In this document: piece by piece, positions 1 to 8,025 of the stretch
How positions within the stretch are numbered: position 1 is the first letter of the stretch
Layout: each line of letters opens with the position of its first letter
Source: Microvirga sp.
Lineage (GTDB): Bacteria > Pseudomonadota > Alphaproteobacteria > Rhizobiales > Beijerinckiaceae
DNA: 64,000 bases
Reading direction: 5' to 3'
Assembly (NCBI GenBank): GCA_022241475.1
Contig: JAKOMT010000002.1
Span: forward strand, 65,694 to 129,693
The notes under the pieces: generated by a model
Told to the model about the DNA's origin: nothing
Databases searched by the model: none
The model's input: the letters and a program-made list of their open reading frames with translations, nothing else
Program-made: the position numbers and the translations under genes

Positions 1-106
1 CGATCACGGCTACGGAAAGCCCCGCGTCATGAGCGGAGATCGCGGCGGCGAGGCCGCAGGCTCCGGCGCCGATGACGAGAACGTCGATGTCGAATTCGTC
101 GCTCAC
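1..106 (-). CDS. FAD-dependent oxidoreductase, N-terminal fragment (partial)
   Basis: Only the first 35 codons lie in the window; the gene continues past the left edge. From a GTG start at 106 the peptide runs SDEFDIDVLVIGAGACGLAA, a beta strand followed by GxGxCG, the dinucleotide-binding fold of FAD proteins such as fumarate reductase/succinate dehydrogenase flavoproteins. The start overlaps the stop of the MmgE/PrpD gene (GTGA at 103-106), so the two are probably translationally coupled in one operon. Substrate cannot be told from this fragment. Confidence 0.75.
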   Translation of the reverse strand, partial: MSDEFDIDVLVIGAGACGLAAAISAHDAGLSVAVI

Positions 107-1509
107 CCTCTTGCTCCACCGAAAGCCTTGGACAGAACGGCGCGCCAGGGCGTCTCGTCGGGCGTCGCGCCCTCGACGATGTCCCACAAGGCGCGCGAGA
201 GGTTGGGGAATTCGGCGCCGCTGTTCTCGTTCAGCTTGGCGAGCAGCGTCGGCTCGTCGAAGGGCTGATCGGCCCCGCCGCGCGCGTTCATGCGCTCGGC
301 CGTCCATTCGTCGCCGTCGCGCATGCGCCAGACGACGCGCGAGGGGCGGTCGTTCGGCCAGGGCTGGACGTTCGAATGGGGAACGAGCTTAACGCGCCGG
401 CGCAGATCCGCGATGCGCGCGTCGCCGAGCGTGTCGTTCGAGAAGGCCGCCTGCCCGCCCGTGCCGAGCACCGCCGACGCGGCGGCGGCGTGGGGCATCG
501 AGAACTTCGCCGCGAGATCGGTCTCGGGCTCGGTCGTGGTCAGCGTCATGCCGCGCGGATGCGTCTCGACGACGATCTCGGCGATGGCCGTCGCGTCCTT
601 GCCCTGCTCCGTGAGGCGCGCATGCAGGTCGAGGCTCGCCTCGATCGCGCCGTGCGCGTACTGGCAGCAGGCGAAGATCTTGTGATAGCCGCCGCCGACC
701 GCCCAGTTGGCGCCGAGGTCGTCGGTCAGGGCCTCGGGGACGGCGCCAGTGCCGAGCGCGCTGACGAAGACGTCGTAGAGCGTCTCGGGCACGCCGCCGA
801 TCCCGCGCGCCGCCCAATCGACCGAGCGCATCCCGATCCACGCCCCCGCCGAGGTCCAGGCGTTGCGAACCAGCACGCCGTCGATGGCGTGTTCGTAGGG
901 CCCGGCGAAAGTCATGCTGGCGGCGCCCGTCACCGCGCCGACGAGGGTGCGCTCGTCGGCGCCGCGCGCGACGGCGGTCGCCGCAGCGGCGCCGATCGTC
1001 GCGAAGGCGGCATGCGGGTGCACGCTCATGGACGAGAAGGGGAAGGCGAGCGCGCAGCGGGCGGCGATCTCGTAGGAGAGCGCGAGCGCGGTCAGCGTCT
1101 GGCCGACGGTGAGATCGCCCGCCTCGGCTTCGGCCAGAAGCGCGGGAATGACGTAGGCGCCCGCGTGGCAGGGCGCGTTGCGAAAGCCCTCGTCGAGTTC
1201 GCACCAGGTCGCGGCCATGCCGTTGGCGGCGGCGGCGGAATAGCGATCGCCGCGCGGCGCGCCGGCGGCGAAGATCGATGCTTCGGCGCCGGCGGAGGTC
1301 TTGAGGAAATCCGCCTGCGCGCCCTTCACCGCGGGCTCGCGGGTCGCGACGATCATCGCGCCGATATCGTCGGCCAGGATGAGCGCGGCGCGGCGGCGGG
1401 GAGCGGCGGGGAGCGGCTTTCCGGCCAGGTCCGCCGTCCAGCGTCCAAGCGCCGAAAAGCCGCGCCCGATGCCGGCGCGTATGGCTTCGTCTCGTTCGAC
1501 TTTTTTCAT
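103..1509 (-). CDS. MmgE/PrpD family protein (2-methylcitrate dehydratase-like)
   Basis: 468 aa, a normal length for the MmgE/PrpD family, whose members hydrate or dehydrate (methyl)citrate-type tri- and dicarboxylates; some members act on other substrates. The sequence has the typical Ala/Gly-rich helical first domain and a HKIFACCQYAHGAIEA segment matching the conserved H-K region around residue 280. It lies in a minus-strand operon with an isochorismatase-like hydrolase (24 nt upstream), a PEP-mutase/isocitrate-lyase family enzyme and a downstream flavoprotein. No citrate synthase is present, so a classical methylcitrate cycle is unlikely here. I infer a hydratase step in dicarboxylate catabolism; the substrate is not certain. 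Confidence 0.85.
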   Translation of the reverse strand: MKKVERDEAIRAGIGRGFSALGRWTADLAGKPLPAAPRRRAALILADDIGAMIVATREPAVKGAQADFLKTSAGAEASIFAAGAPRGDRYSAAAANGMAATWCELDEGFRNAPCHAGAYVIPALLAEAEAGDLTVGQTLTALALSYEIAARCALAFPFSSMSVHPHAAFATIGAAAATAVARGADERTLVGAVTGAASMTFAGPYEHAIDGVLVRNAWTSAGAWIGMRSVDWAARGIGGVPETLYDVFVSALGTGAVPEALTDDLGANWAVGGGYHKIFACCQYAHGAIEASLDLHARLTEQGKDATAIAEIVVETHPRGMTLTTTEPETDLAAKFSMPHAAAASAVLGTGGQAAFSNDTLGDARIADLRRRVKLVPHSNVQPWPNDRPSRVVWRMRDGDEWTAERMNARGGADQPFDEPTLLAKLNENSGAEFPNLSRALWDIVEGATPDETPWRAVLSKAFGGARG

Positions 1510-1533
1510 TGCGGAGCGGCCTCTATCTGACGG

Positions 1534-2214
1534 TCAGGGGATCGCGCGCAGGGTGGCGATCGCGTCCTCGGTCGATTGCACATCGGCGTATTTCGCCGCC
1601 ATGTCGAAGAGATTGACCGCGTGCGACGTGGCGCTGCGGTCGTAGCAGGCGTCGTGCGGCACGAGCGTGCGGAAGTTGTAGGCGAAGCCGTCGACGACGG
1701 AGCCGCGCACGCAGCCGCTCGTCGAGCAGCCGGTGACCACGAGGCTGTCGGCCCCCGCGTTGATGAGATAGCTCACCAGCGGCGTTCCAAAGAAAGCGCT
1801 CGGATGCTTCTTCGGCAGCAGGATGTCCTGCGGACGCGGCGCGATCTCTTCGACGAACTCGTAGCCCTTCGCCTGGATTCCCATGATCGCGGGCACCTTG
1901 TCCGAAAGACGGCCCATGTCGAAGCTCTGCTTCGGGGAGACGAACGGATACATCACCGGCCAGTCGCGCTCGCGGAACACGTCGAGGATGCTGCGGATCT
2001 TGTGCACCGCCTTCCAGGCGACGTCGCCGCAGGAGGTTGGGAACTCCTTGATCGCCTCGAAATACGGCATCGGCGTCGTGCCGACGGTGCGGTACTGGAC
2101 GTCGATGATGAGGAGCGCCGGGCGCTTGCCGATGCCGGTCGGACGGCCGAAACCGGCGGCGTCGTAGGCGCGCTCTTCTTCCTCGCTGATGATTCCGTGC
2201 CAGGGCGTCGTCAT
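1534..2214 (-). CDS. isochorismatase-family cysteine hydrolase (amidohydrolase)
   Basis: 226 aa from an ATG at 2214 preceded by a strong AAGGAG. The Asp-Lys-Cys triad of the isochorismatase/N-carbamoylsarcosine amidase family is visible: D38 in LLIIDVQ, K135/K136 just before HPSAFFGT, and C168 in TGCSTSGCVRG. Family members cleave amides such as maleamate, N-carbamoylsarcosine and ureidoacrylate. It sits between the PEP-mutase-like lyase (20 nt upstream) and the MmgE/PrpD gene, so it probably releases ammonia from a half-amide intermediate of the same pathway. The general fold call is firm; the substrate is inference. Confidence 0.9.
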   Translation of the reverse strand: MTTPWHGIISEEEERAYDAAGFGRPTGIGKRPALLIIDVQYRTVGTTPMPYFEAIKEFPTSCGDVAWKAVHKIRSILDVFRERDWPVMYPFVSPKQSFDMGRLSDKVPAIMGIQAKGYEFVEEIAPRPQDILLPKKHPSAFFGTPLVSYLINAGADSLVVTGCSTSGCVRGSVVDGFAYNFRTLVPHDACYDRSATSHAVNLFDMAAKYADVQSTEDAIATLRAIP

Positions 2215-2234
2215 GATGGCGGTCTCCTTGGAAT

Positions 2235-3113
2235 TCACGCGCCCGCGTAGCGCTTCTCGTAGGCGTCCCAGACATCCTTGGCGACCGCGCGCTGGCGCTC
2301 GTCGAAAGATGCAAGGAGATCCGCCACGCTGTCGAGCGAGCCGTCGCGCTTGAGCGCGCCGAGAACGGTGTAGGACGCCTTCAGCGCCGCCTGCAGCGAG
2401 GCGTTGGCGTAAAGCACGATCGAGAAACCCATCTCGGCGAGGCGCTCGCGGCCGGGATCGGGCGTCTTGCCGCCGAACACGATGTTGGCCACCTGCGGGA
2501 CGTTCAGGTCGCGGCCGATGCGGGCGAGTTCGTCCGGCGATACGGGCGCCTCGACGAAGGTCGCGTCGGCCCCGGCCTCGATGAACATCTGGGCGCGCTC
2601 CATGGCGCGCTCGAAGCCCTCGATGGCGCGCGCGTCGGTGCGGGCGATGATCTGGAGATCGCCGTCGCGGCGCGCGTCCACGGCCGCCTTGATCTTGTCG
2701 ACCATCTCGCCCGCCGGAATGACCTCCTTGCCGGTGAAATGCCCGCATTTCTTCGGAAATACCTGATCCTCGATCTGGAGGCCGGCGGCGCCGGCGCGCT
2801 CGAGCACGCGCACGGTGCGGATCATGTTGACCGGGTTGCCGAACCCGGTGTCGGCGTCGACGATGATCGGCAGCGACACGGCGTCGGCGATGGCCGACAC
2901 GGTCTGCGCGACTTCGGTGAGCGTGGTCAGCCCGATGTCGGGAGCGCCGAGATGCATGTTGGCGACGCCCGCGCCGGTGACGTAGACGACCTCGAAGCCG
3001 AGATCCTCGATCACGCGGGCGAACATAGCGTTGGCCGCGCCGGGCACGGTCACCGCCTGGCGACGGCTCATGATCTGTTTCAGCGACTGGGTCGGGCGCA
3101 TCTTCGTTTCCAT
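2235..3113 (-). CDS. isocitrate lyase/PEP mutase family lyase (2,3-dimethylmalate lyase-like)
   Basis: 292 aa; ATG at 3113. The metal-binding DADTGFGN (residues 86-93) and the catalytic KKCGH loop (121-125, C123 as general acid) identify the isocitrate lyase/PEP mutase superfamily. The surrounding EDQVFPKKCGHFTGKEV pattern resembles dimethylmalate lyase or carboxyphosphonoenolpyruvate mutase-like members more than PrpB, but 2-methylisocitrate lyase activity cannot be excluded. Such enzymes split a branched malate-like acid to pyruvate plus propionate. It is the first gene of the minus-strand operon running to position 1, and its promoter carries a palindrome next to the divergent GntR gene. 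Confidence 0.88.
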   Translation of the reverse strand: METKMRPTQSLKQIMSRRQAVTVPGAANAMFARVIEDLGFEVVYVTGAGVANMHLGAPDIGLTTLTEVAQTVSAIADAVSLPIIVDADTGFGNPVNMIRTVRVLERAGAAGLQIEDQVFPKKCGHFTGKEVIPAGEMVDKIKAAVDARRDGDLQIIARTDARAIEGFERAMERAQMFIEAGADATFVEAPVSPDELARIGRDLNVPQVANIVFGGKTPDPGRERLAEMGFSIVLYANASLQAALKASYTVLGALKRDGSLDSVADLLASFDERQRAVAKDVWDAYEKRYAGA

Positions 3114-3175
3114 CTGATTATTATGGCGGCGGCGCGGATCGACGCGGGATCGCGGCATTTGGTCGTCGAGGATAA

Positions 3176-3196
3176 TCGCTGCCGGATGCCTGTCAA
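3176..3196 (-). promoter_or_regulatory. candidate sigma70 promoter of the lyase operon
   Basis: On the minus strand TTGACA (complement of 3191-3196) is followed after about 16 nt by TATCCT. It lies roughly 60-80 nt upstream of the lyase start at 3113, and the -35 box is inside the palindrome at 3192-3204, as expected for a repressed promoter. Confidence 0.5.
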
Positions 3197-3204
3197 CAAT
3201 TTAC
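3192..3204. promoter_or_regulatory. putative GntR operator, copy 1
   Basis: GTCAACAATTTAC matches 11 of 13 bases of the perfect palindrome found upstream of dctP (8141-8153, GTCAAC-T-GTTGAC on the plus strand, compared in its reverse-complement form). It lies between the divergently transcribed lyase operon and the GntR/FCD regulator, the usual place for the operator of such a regulator. Confidence 0.55.
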
Positions 3205-3369
3205 ATGTGAGCGATGCGACCCCGGCACATTCGGCGCGGACAGATATTGCAAACGACGAGTTTGGGGTTTCGTCAAAGTGTCGACAGCATGTTGCGCATT
3301 CGTGAGCCGCGCGATAATTTCTCCAGCTGGAACGGCGACGCCCGATTCCGTGAAGGATCCGACCACATA

Positions 3370-4071
3370 ATGGGCGCTTTGAACCCGATACACGGCACCT
3401 CCCTTGCGAACGAAGTGTTCGAGCGGTTGATCGAGGCGATCACCTCGGGCGAGTTCCAGCCGGGAGAGCGCCTGTCCGAAGCCAAGCTCGCGCGCGAACT
3501 CGGCATCAGCCGCGGGCCGTTGCGCGAAGCGCTCGGGCGTCTCGAAGGCAAGCTCGTCACGCGCACTCCCCGCATCGGCGTCAGCGTCATCCAGTTCGAT
3601 CGCGGCGATCTCGAACAGCTCTTCTTCGTCCGCGAGGCGCTCGAGGGAATGTCCGCCCGCCTCGCCGCCGAACGCATGAGCGAGGCCCAGCTCGACGCGC
3701 TGGAGGACATGCTGCGCCAACACGCCGACCGTCCCGGCCTGGCCTCCGGCGAAGTCTACCACCAGCGCTCCATGGACGACGATTTCCACTTCGCCATCGT
3801 GGACGCAGCGAAAAGCGAGCGCATCAAGCAGCTCCTCCTCGACGAAGTCTATTATCAGTTGCGCATCCACCGGCTGCGCTCGAGCGCCCGACCCGGCCGC
3901 GCTCGCGCGGCGCTGGAGGAGCATCGCGAGATCCTGAAAGCGCTTCAGTCCCGCGATCCCGATCTCGCCGAGGCCCGCATGCGCGCGCATATCCGCAACG
4001 CGCGCTTCAGCGCTGTGGCGGCCGTCGCGACGGGCCAGGAGCCCGAGCCGTCGCTCCGCAAATCCGCCTGA
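3370..4071 (+). CDS. GntR family regulator with FCD ligand-binding domain
   Basis: 233 aa from ATG 3370 (AAGGAT about 12 nt upstream; an in-frame ATG at 3289 is an alternative). Residues 14-75 form the winged helix of the GntR type (ARELGISRGPLREALGRLEG) and residues 80-215 the all-helical FCD domain, which usually binds a carboxylate effector through metal-coordinating Asp/His residues. It is divergent from the lyase/MmgE operon and convergent with the TRAP/imidase operon. It probably represses both in the absence of the pathway substrate, acting at the repeated GTCAAC palindrome. Confidence 0.9.
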   Translation: MGALNPIHGTSLANEVFERLIEAITSGEFQPGERLSEAKLARELGISRGPLREALGRLEGKLVTRTPRIGVSVIQFDRGDLEQLFFVREALEGMSARLAAERMSEAQLDALEDMLRQHADRPGLASGEVYHQRSMDDDFHFAIVDAAKSERIKQLLLDEVYYQLRIHRLRSSARPGRARAALEEHREILKALQSRDPDLAEARMRAHIRNARFSAVAAVATGQEPEPSLRKSA

Positions 4072-4085
4072 TCAAGTCCGACTGA

Positions 4086-4988
4086 TCAATCGACAGTCGA
4101 ACCCGGGACGACGCCTTCGGGCAGAGCGCGGCAATGCTCGGAAATCCGTCCCGGCGTCGTCAGCCAGATATCCCCGCGATGGGTCAGCACGTGCTGCAGG
4201 GCGCGCCGCAGCGCACGCAGGCGGAAGGGCTGGCCGATGATGAAGTTGTGCAAAACGATCGTGCAGACGAGCGGACGCTTCTGCGACTGGTGCAGCAATT
4301 CGTCGAACTGATCGATGATCATACGCTCGAAATCGGTCGCGCTCTGCTGCCGGAATACGAGCGTCGGTGAATCGTTCAGCTCCACCGAATAGGGCACGGA
4401 GAGGATGCGGCCGGCGCGCGTCTTCATCCAGAACGGCTGATCGTCGGCCGGCCAGTCCAGCACGTATTCGTATCCGGCCTCCTGCAACAGATCGAGCGTC
4501 ACCCGGGACTGGGTGAGGTAGGGCCCGAGCCAGCCCTTGGGCGGGGCTCCCGTATGTCGAGCGATGCCGCTCGTACTGTCGGCGATGAGACGCGCCTCGT
4601 CGACCTCCCAGAGCCCGTCCTGCCGCTCTGCGTTGGTGCGGCCGTGGCCGATCACCTCGTCGCCGCGAGCCTTGATGCGCTCGCCGATCTGCGGACACTC
4701 TTCGAGCGCCAGAGAATTCAGGTTATGCGAGGCCGGAACGCCGAGTTCGTCGAGCAGGTCGAACATGTACCATTGCCCGACACGATTGCCGTAGTCGCGC
4801 CAGGCGTAGTTTCGCGTGGTCTGAGGCCCGAGGCCGTTGGCGCCGTCGCTGCCCATGCCCGAGAGAAAGCCGAAGACCTCGATATTGTTGCAGATCGTCA
4901 CCGCCAGTCGCTTGCCTTCGGGCCACTCGTAGGTGGGGCGCGCGTCGAGCGGGACGTAGTCGTATCGGCCGTGCTTGGGCAGCTTCAT
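4086..4988 (-). CDS. polysaccharide deacetylase-family hydrolase (PuuE allantoinase/cyclic imidase-like)
   Basis: 300 aa, NodB-fold protein of the PuuE type rather than a secreted chitin deacetylase: there is no signal peptide, and the conserved blocks NIEVFGF, YAWRDYGNRVGQW and IGHGRTNAERQ match the allantoinase/cyclic-imide hydrolase subgroup. These enzymes open cyclic ureides or imides in the cytoplasm. It is the last gene of the TRAP operon, 30 nt after dctM, which implies that the TRAP system imports its substrate or a related compound. With the isochorismatase-like gene across the regulator it would give ring opening followed by deamidation. Exact substrate unknown. Confidence 0.82.
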   Translation of the reverse strand: MKLPKHGRYDYVPLDARPTYEWPEGKRLAVTICNNIEVFGFLSGMGSDGANGLGPQTTRNYAWRDYGNRVGQWYMFDLLDELGVPASHNLNSLALEECPQIGERIKARGDEVIGHGRTNAERQDGLWEVDEARLIADSTSGIARHTGAPPKGWLGPYLTQSRVTLDLLQEAGYEYVLDWPADDQPFWMKTRAGRILSVPYSVELNDSPTLVFRQQSATDFERMIIDQFDELLHQSQKRPLVCTIVLHNFIIGQPFRLRALRRALQHVLTHRGDIWLTTPGRISEHCRALPEGVVPGSTVD

Positions 4989-5018
4989 TCCGAATGGCTC
5001 CTGGATTGTCGAGCGCCG

Positions 5019-6332
5019 TCAGCCCGCCATGTAGTTCGGCAGGAAAAGCGCGATGGCCGGGAAGGCGATCAGCAGCGCGAGGATGACGACTTCCATCAGG
5101 ATGAACGGCGTCACCCCCGTGAACACGTCGCCGAGCGTCAGCGGGATCGGCGAGGCGCTTCGCACGATGTACACGTTCAGCCCCACTGGTGGCGTAATCA
5201 GACTTATCTCCGCGAGCTTCACCGAAATGACGCCGAGCCAGATCGGATCGAATCCGGCGCCGGTGATGACCGGAAACATGATCGGCAGCGTCATCACGAG
5301 AATCGCGATCGGCTCGATCACCATGCCGAGGATGAAGAACAGCAGGACATAGGCGAGGAGATAGGTGAAGGGGCTGAGCTCCCACGCGAGGAGCGCGTCG
5401 CTGATGCTGGCGACGAGGCCCGTATAGGTGAGGAAGCGCGCGAACAGGATGCCGCCGATGACGATGATGAAGATCGTCGAGGTCGTGGAGCCGGCGTCCT
5501 TCAACGACTCGATCAGCCCGCGCCACGTCATGCGTCGGCGCATGATCACGAGCAGCAGCGCGCCTGCGGCGCCGACGGCGCCCGCGTAGGTGGGAATGAA
5601 GAAGCCCGTATAGATTCCGCCGATCACGAGCGTGAACAGGGCGGCGATACCCCATACGCCGGCGAGCGACCGGAAGCGTTCGCCCCAGGTGAACGCGATT
5701 TCGGGAATGGGAGCCATTTCCGGCCGCAGCCTGGCGATGACGTAGATGCCGATCATGAACACGGCCGCGGACATGAGCCCCGGCACGAGGCCGGCCATGA
5801 GGAGCCGCGCGATCGATTGCTCGGTGATGATGCCGTACACGACCATCAGGATGCTCGGCGGGATGAGCGCCGCGAGCGTCCCCGCCGCCGCGATGCATCC
5901 GGCGCTCAGCCGCTTGTCGTAGCCGTATTTCGTCATCTCCGGCAGGGCCATCCGCGTGAAAACGGCGGCGTTGACGAGCGTCGAGCCGCTGGCCGCGCCG
6001 AAGGCGGCCGAGGCGAGCGTCGTGGCCATTGCGAGACCACCGGGCAAGCGGCCCAGCCATGCGAAGGCGGCCCGGTAGAGATCAGTCGTCAGCGCCGCCT
6101 GCGTGGCGAACGCGCCCATCAGGATGAACAGCGGGATGACGGCCAGCGTGAAGGAATTGGTCGTGGCGAATGGGACGGTCGCGAGCTGCGCGAGCGCCGC
6201 GAACTCGCCGATGGTCAGATACATCCCGAGCAAACCGCCGAGCCCGAGGGCGACGCCGATATGCACCCCGAGGAAGAGCATGGTGAAGAGGACGGCGGTC
6301 GTGATCACGCCCGCGGAAACCGGATCGAGCAA
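5019..6332 (-). CDS. dctM: TRAP transporter large permease DctM
   Basis: 437 aa, about 12 hydrophobic segments, the standard size and layout of the DctM/TRAP-T large membrane subunit (for example FAALAQLATVPFATTNSF and the ALIPPSILMVVYG loop). It forms the Na+-driven translocation channel working with the DctQ subunit and the periplasmic binding protein. TTG start at 6332 with AGGAG about 8 nt upstream, 12 nt after the dctQ stop. Ligands of TRAP systems are mostly organic acids; the neighbouring enzymes suggest a dicarboxylate or imide. Confidence 0.95.
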   Translation of the reverse strand: MLDPVSAGVITTAVLFTMLFLGVHIGVALGLGGLLGMYLTIGEFAALAQLATVPFATTNSFTLAVIPLFILMGAFATQAALTTDLYRAAFAWLGRLPGGLAMATTLASAAFGAASGSTLVNAAVFTRMALPEMTKYGYDKRLSAGCIAAAGTLAALIPPSILMVVYGIITEQSIARLLMAGLVPGLMSAAVFMIGIYVIARLRPEMAPIPEIAFTWGERFRSLAGVWGIAALFTLVIGGIYTGFFIPTYAGAVGAAGALLLVIMRRRMTWRGLIESLKDAGSTTSTIFIIVIGGILFARFLTYTGLVASISDALLAWELSPFTYLLAYVLLFFILGMVIEPIAILVMTLPIMFPVITGAGFDPIWLGVISVKLAEISLITPPVGLNVYIVRSASPIPLTLGDVFTGVTPFILMEVVILALLIAFPAIALFLPNYMAG

Positions 6333-6344
6333 GGCTCACACTCC

Positions 6345-6917
6345 TTATTCGGGCTTGCCGACAAGCTCGGGCTTGTTCTCGAGCTCGGCGATGATCTGTT
6401 GTTCGATGTGCATGAAATCGGGCTCGGCGCCCTTGATGAAGCGGTCGATGTCCAGAAAAAGGTCGAGAACGAGCCGCAGCAGCATCAGGGAGGTGCCCGC
6501 GACAAGGATCCAGCGCGCCGGATAGAGCGGGAAGCGGACGAGGCCGACCGTCGCCTCGCCGATCTGCGTGCTGAACATCGCTTCGGCATAGCCCTGCCAG
6601 AGCAGCAGCCCGAAGAAGATGATGGCGCAGACGCAGGCGAGGACGTCCATCGCCGCCTTGGCCCGGGCGCCGACGGCGAGATAAATGATCTCGACCCGGA
6701 TGTGGCTGCGCTTGATTTGGGCGTAGGTCAGGGCGCCGAACACGATCAGCACCATCGTGCTCTCGGTGAGTTCGCGCGCGCCGGCGATAGGCTGCCCCAG
6801 CATCTGCGTGCCGATGACGTCCGCGGTGCCGAGAAAGGTCGACGCCAGCATCCCCGCCCCGCCGACGAGAAGAACGATGAGCGCCAGGCGCTCGATCCCC
6901 TTGGCCAACACGTGCAT
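6345..6917 (-). CDS. dctQ: TRAP transporter small permease DctQ
   Basis: 190 aa with four hydrophobic segments, typical of the TRAP small membrane subunit that docks to DctM. The charged C-terminal tail (ELENKPELVGKPE) is cytoplasmic by the usual topology. It lies between dctP and dctM in the same orientation; a strong stem-loop in the 91-nt gap separates it from dctP, so its transcript is likely less abundant than that of the binding protein. Confidence 0.92.
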   Translation of the reverse strand: MHVLAKGIERLALIVLLVGGAGMLASTFLGTADVIGTQMLGQPIAGARELTESTMVLIVFGALTYAQIKRSHIRVEIIYLAVGARAKAAMDVLACVCAIIFFGLLLWQGYAEAMFSTQIGEATVGLVRFPLYPARWILVAGTSLMLLRLVLDLFLDIDRFIKGAEPDFMHIEQQIIAELENKPELVGKPE

Positions 6918-6949
6918 CGGCGCCCCCCGCTCATCGCTCTTGGGTCAAA

Positions 6950-6985
6950 AACAGACCCGACTTCCGGACGAGGCCGGAAGTCGGG
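6950..6985 (-). terminator. terminator-like stem-loop between dctP and dctQ
   Basis: A perfect 12-bp stem (6956-6967 with 74-85 of the same block, loop of 6 nt) is followed on the minus strand by TCTGTTTTTG. It sits 24 nt after the dctP stop and inside the operon, so it probably acts as a partial terminator or mRNA stabiliser that raises the ratio of binding protein to permease. Confidence 0.8.
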
Positions 6986-7008
6986 CTGAAGTCAGAGCGC
7001 CGGAGCGC

Positions 7009-8025
7009 TCAGTTGCTGGTCCACTCGATCCACTTGTCGTAGATTTCGGTGGCGAGTTCCGGGTTGCCGGCGGCGGCGATGGAATCGCGCCAATCGGCGA
7101 GGCCGTCGGGCGCCGCGGCGACCCACTTCGCCATTTCCTCGTCCGGGATCGGGATGAACTCGCCGCCCTGCGCGGTGATCTGCTCGATCGCATCCTCCTC
7201 GAGCTCGTTGATCGCCTCGACGTAAGCCGTCTGGGCCGTCGCGGCCTCCTCGAGAATGATCGTCTGGAGATCCTCCGGCAGGCGATCCCAGGTGCGGTTG
7301 CCGATCACGATGAAGTGGCCCGCGAAGTTCATCACCGGGCCGCAATTGTACCGGCCGACCTCGTAGAGGCGGTTGGAGAGCACGTTGCCCGGATTGAGGA
7401 ACGAGTAGTCGATCGTGCCCCGGTCGATGGCCTCGTAGACTTCGCCGACGGCGACGGAGACGGGGACGATGCCGACCGCCGCCTGGGCGCGCGGAATGTC
7501 GGCGCCGAAGCTGCGGACCTTCTTGCCGTTGAGAGCGTCGACCGTCGTGCAGTCGGCGGTCTTGCCCGTCATGTAGTAGGCGCCGAGCGGCTGCTGGAAC
7601 AGCACGCGCACGTTCATGCGGCCGAACTCTTCCGCGAAGGCCGGGATCTCGGCGAAGGACTTGCTGGAGACCTCGATCGCCTGGAGCGGCGAATCGAACA
7701 CGAACGGGATCTGGAAGGCGCGCGCGAGGCTGAGCTGATCGGCGTAGTAGCCCGGCACGATGGCCGCCATGTCGATTGCGCCGCGGCCGGCGAGCTGGAG
7801 CAGCTCCTGGCCGGCGCCGAGAGCGCCGGAATAGGCGAATTCGACCTTGATGCGGCCGTCGGAGCGCTCGGCGATACGATCGGCGAACTGCTGCTCGACC
7901 GCCAGATACGGCGAATTGCCGAGATAGTGGCCGTAGCGCAGCGTGAATTCCTGCGCGGAGGCCGCGCCTGCGAGAACGGTGCAAGCCAGCGCCGTCGAAG
8001 CCAGGAACGAGAAGGTCCGAGTCAT
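7009..8025 (-). CDS. dctP: TRAP transporter periplasmic binding protein DctP
   Basis: 338 aa from ATG 8025. A signal peptide (residues 1-23, ending GAASAQ) precedes the mature start EFTLRYGHYLG. The body is a DctP-family solute-binding protein: LLQLAGRGAIDMAAIVPGY and the DCTTVDALNGKKVRSFGAD block are typical. It captures an organic anion in the periplasm for DctQM. It is the first gene of the TRAP/imidase operon; its upstream region carries the GTCAAC palindrome shared with the GntR-controlled lyase operon. Confidence 0.95.
   Translation of the reverse strand: MTRTFSFLASTALACTVLAGAASAQEFTLRYGHYLGNSPYLAVEQQFADRIAERSDGRIKVEFAYSGALGAGQELLQLAGRGAIDMAAIVPGYYADQLSLARAFQIPFVFDSPLQAIEVSSKSFAEIPAFAEEFGRMNVRVLFQQPLGAYYMTGKTADCTTVDALNGKKVRSFGADIPRAQAAVGIVPVSVAVGEVYEAIDRGTIDYSFLNPGNVLSNRLYEVGRYNCGPVMNFAGHFIVIGNRTWDRLPEDLQTIILEEAATAQTAYVEAINELEEDAIEQITAQGGEFIPIPDEEMAKWVAAAPDGLADWRDSIAAAGNPELATEIYDKWIEWTSN

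Noticed and set aside
2215..2748. Frame extending the isochorismatase-like protein upstream to 404 aa
   Set aside because: The extra N-terminal part reads through the lyase gene in another frame; a strong ribosome site marks ATG 2214.
103..3113. Methylcitrate cycle operon (prpB-prpD)
   Set aside because: MmgE/PrpD and a PrpB-like lyase are present, but there is no methylcitrate synthase or PrpR, and an amidohydrolase lies between them; another pathway fits better.
4554..6989. 811-codon open frame on the plus strand opposite the TRAP genes
   Set aside because: It is a GC-rich antisense shadow of dctM, dctQ and the hydrolase; the product is Arg/Glu/Asp-rich with no family likeness, and the minus-strand genes are clear.
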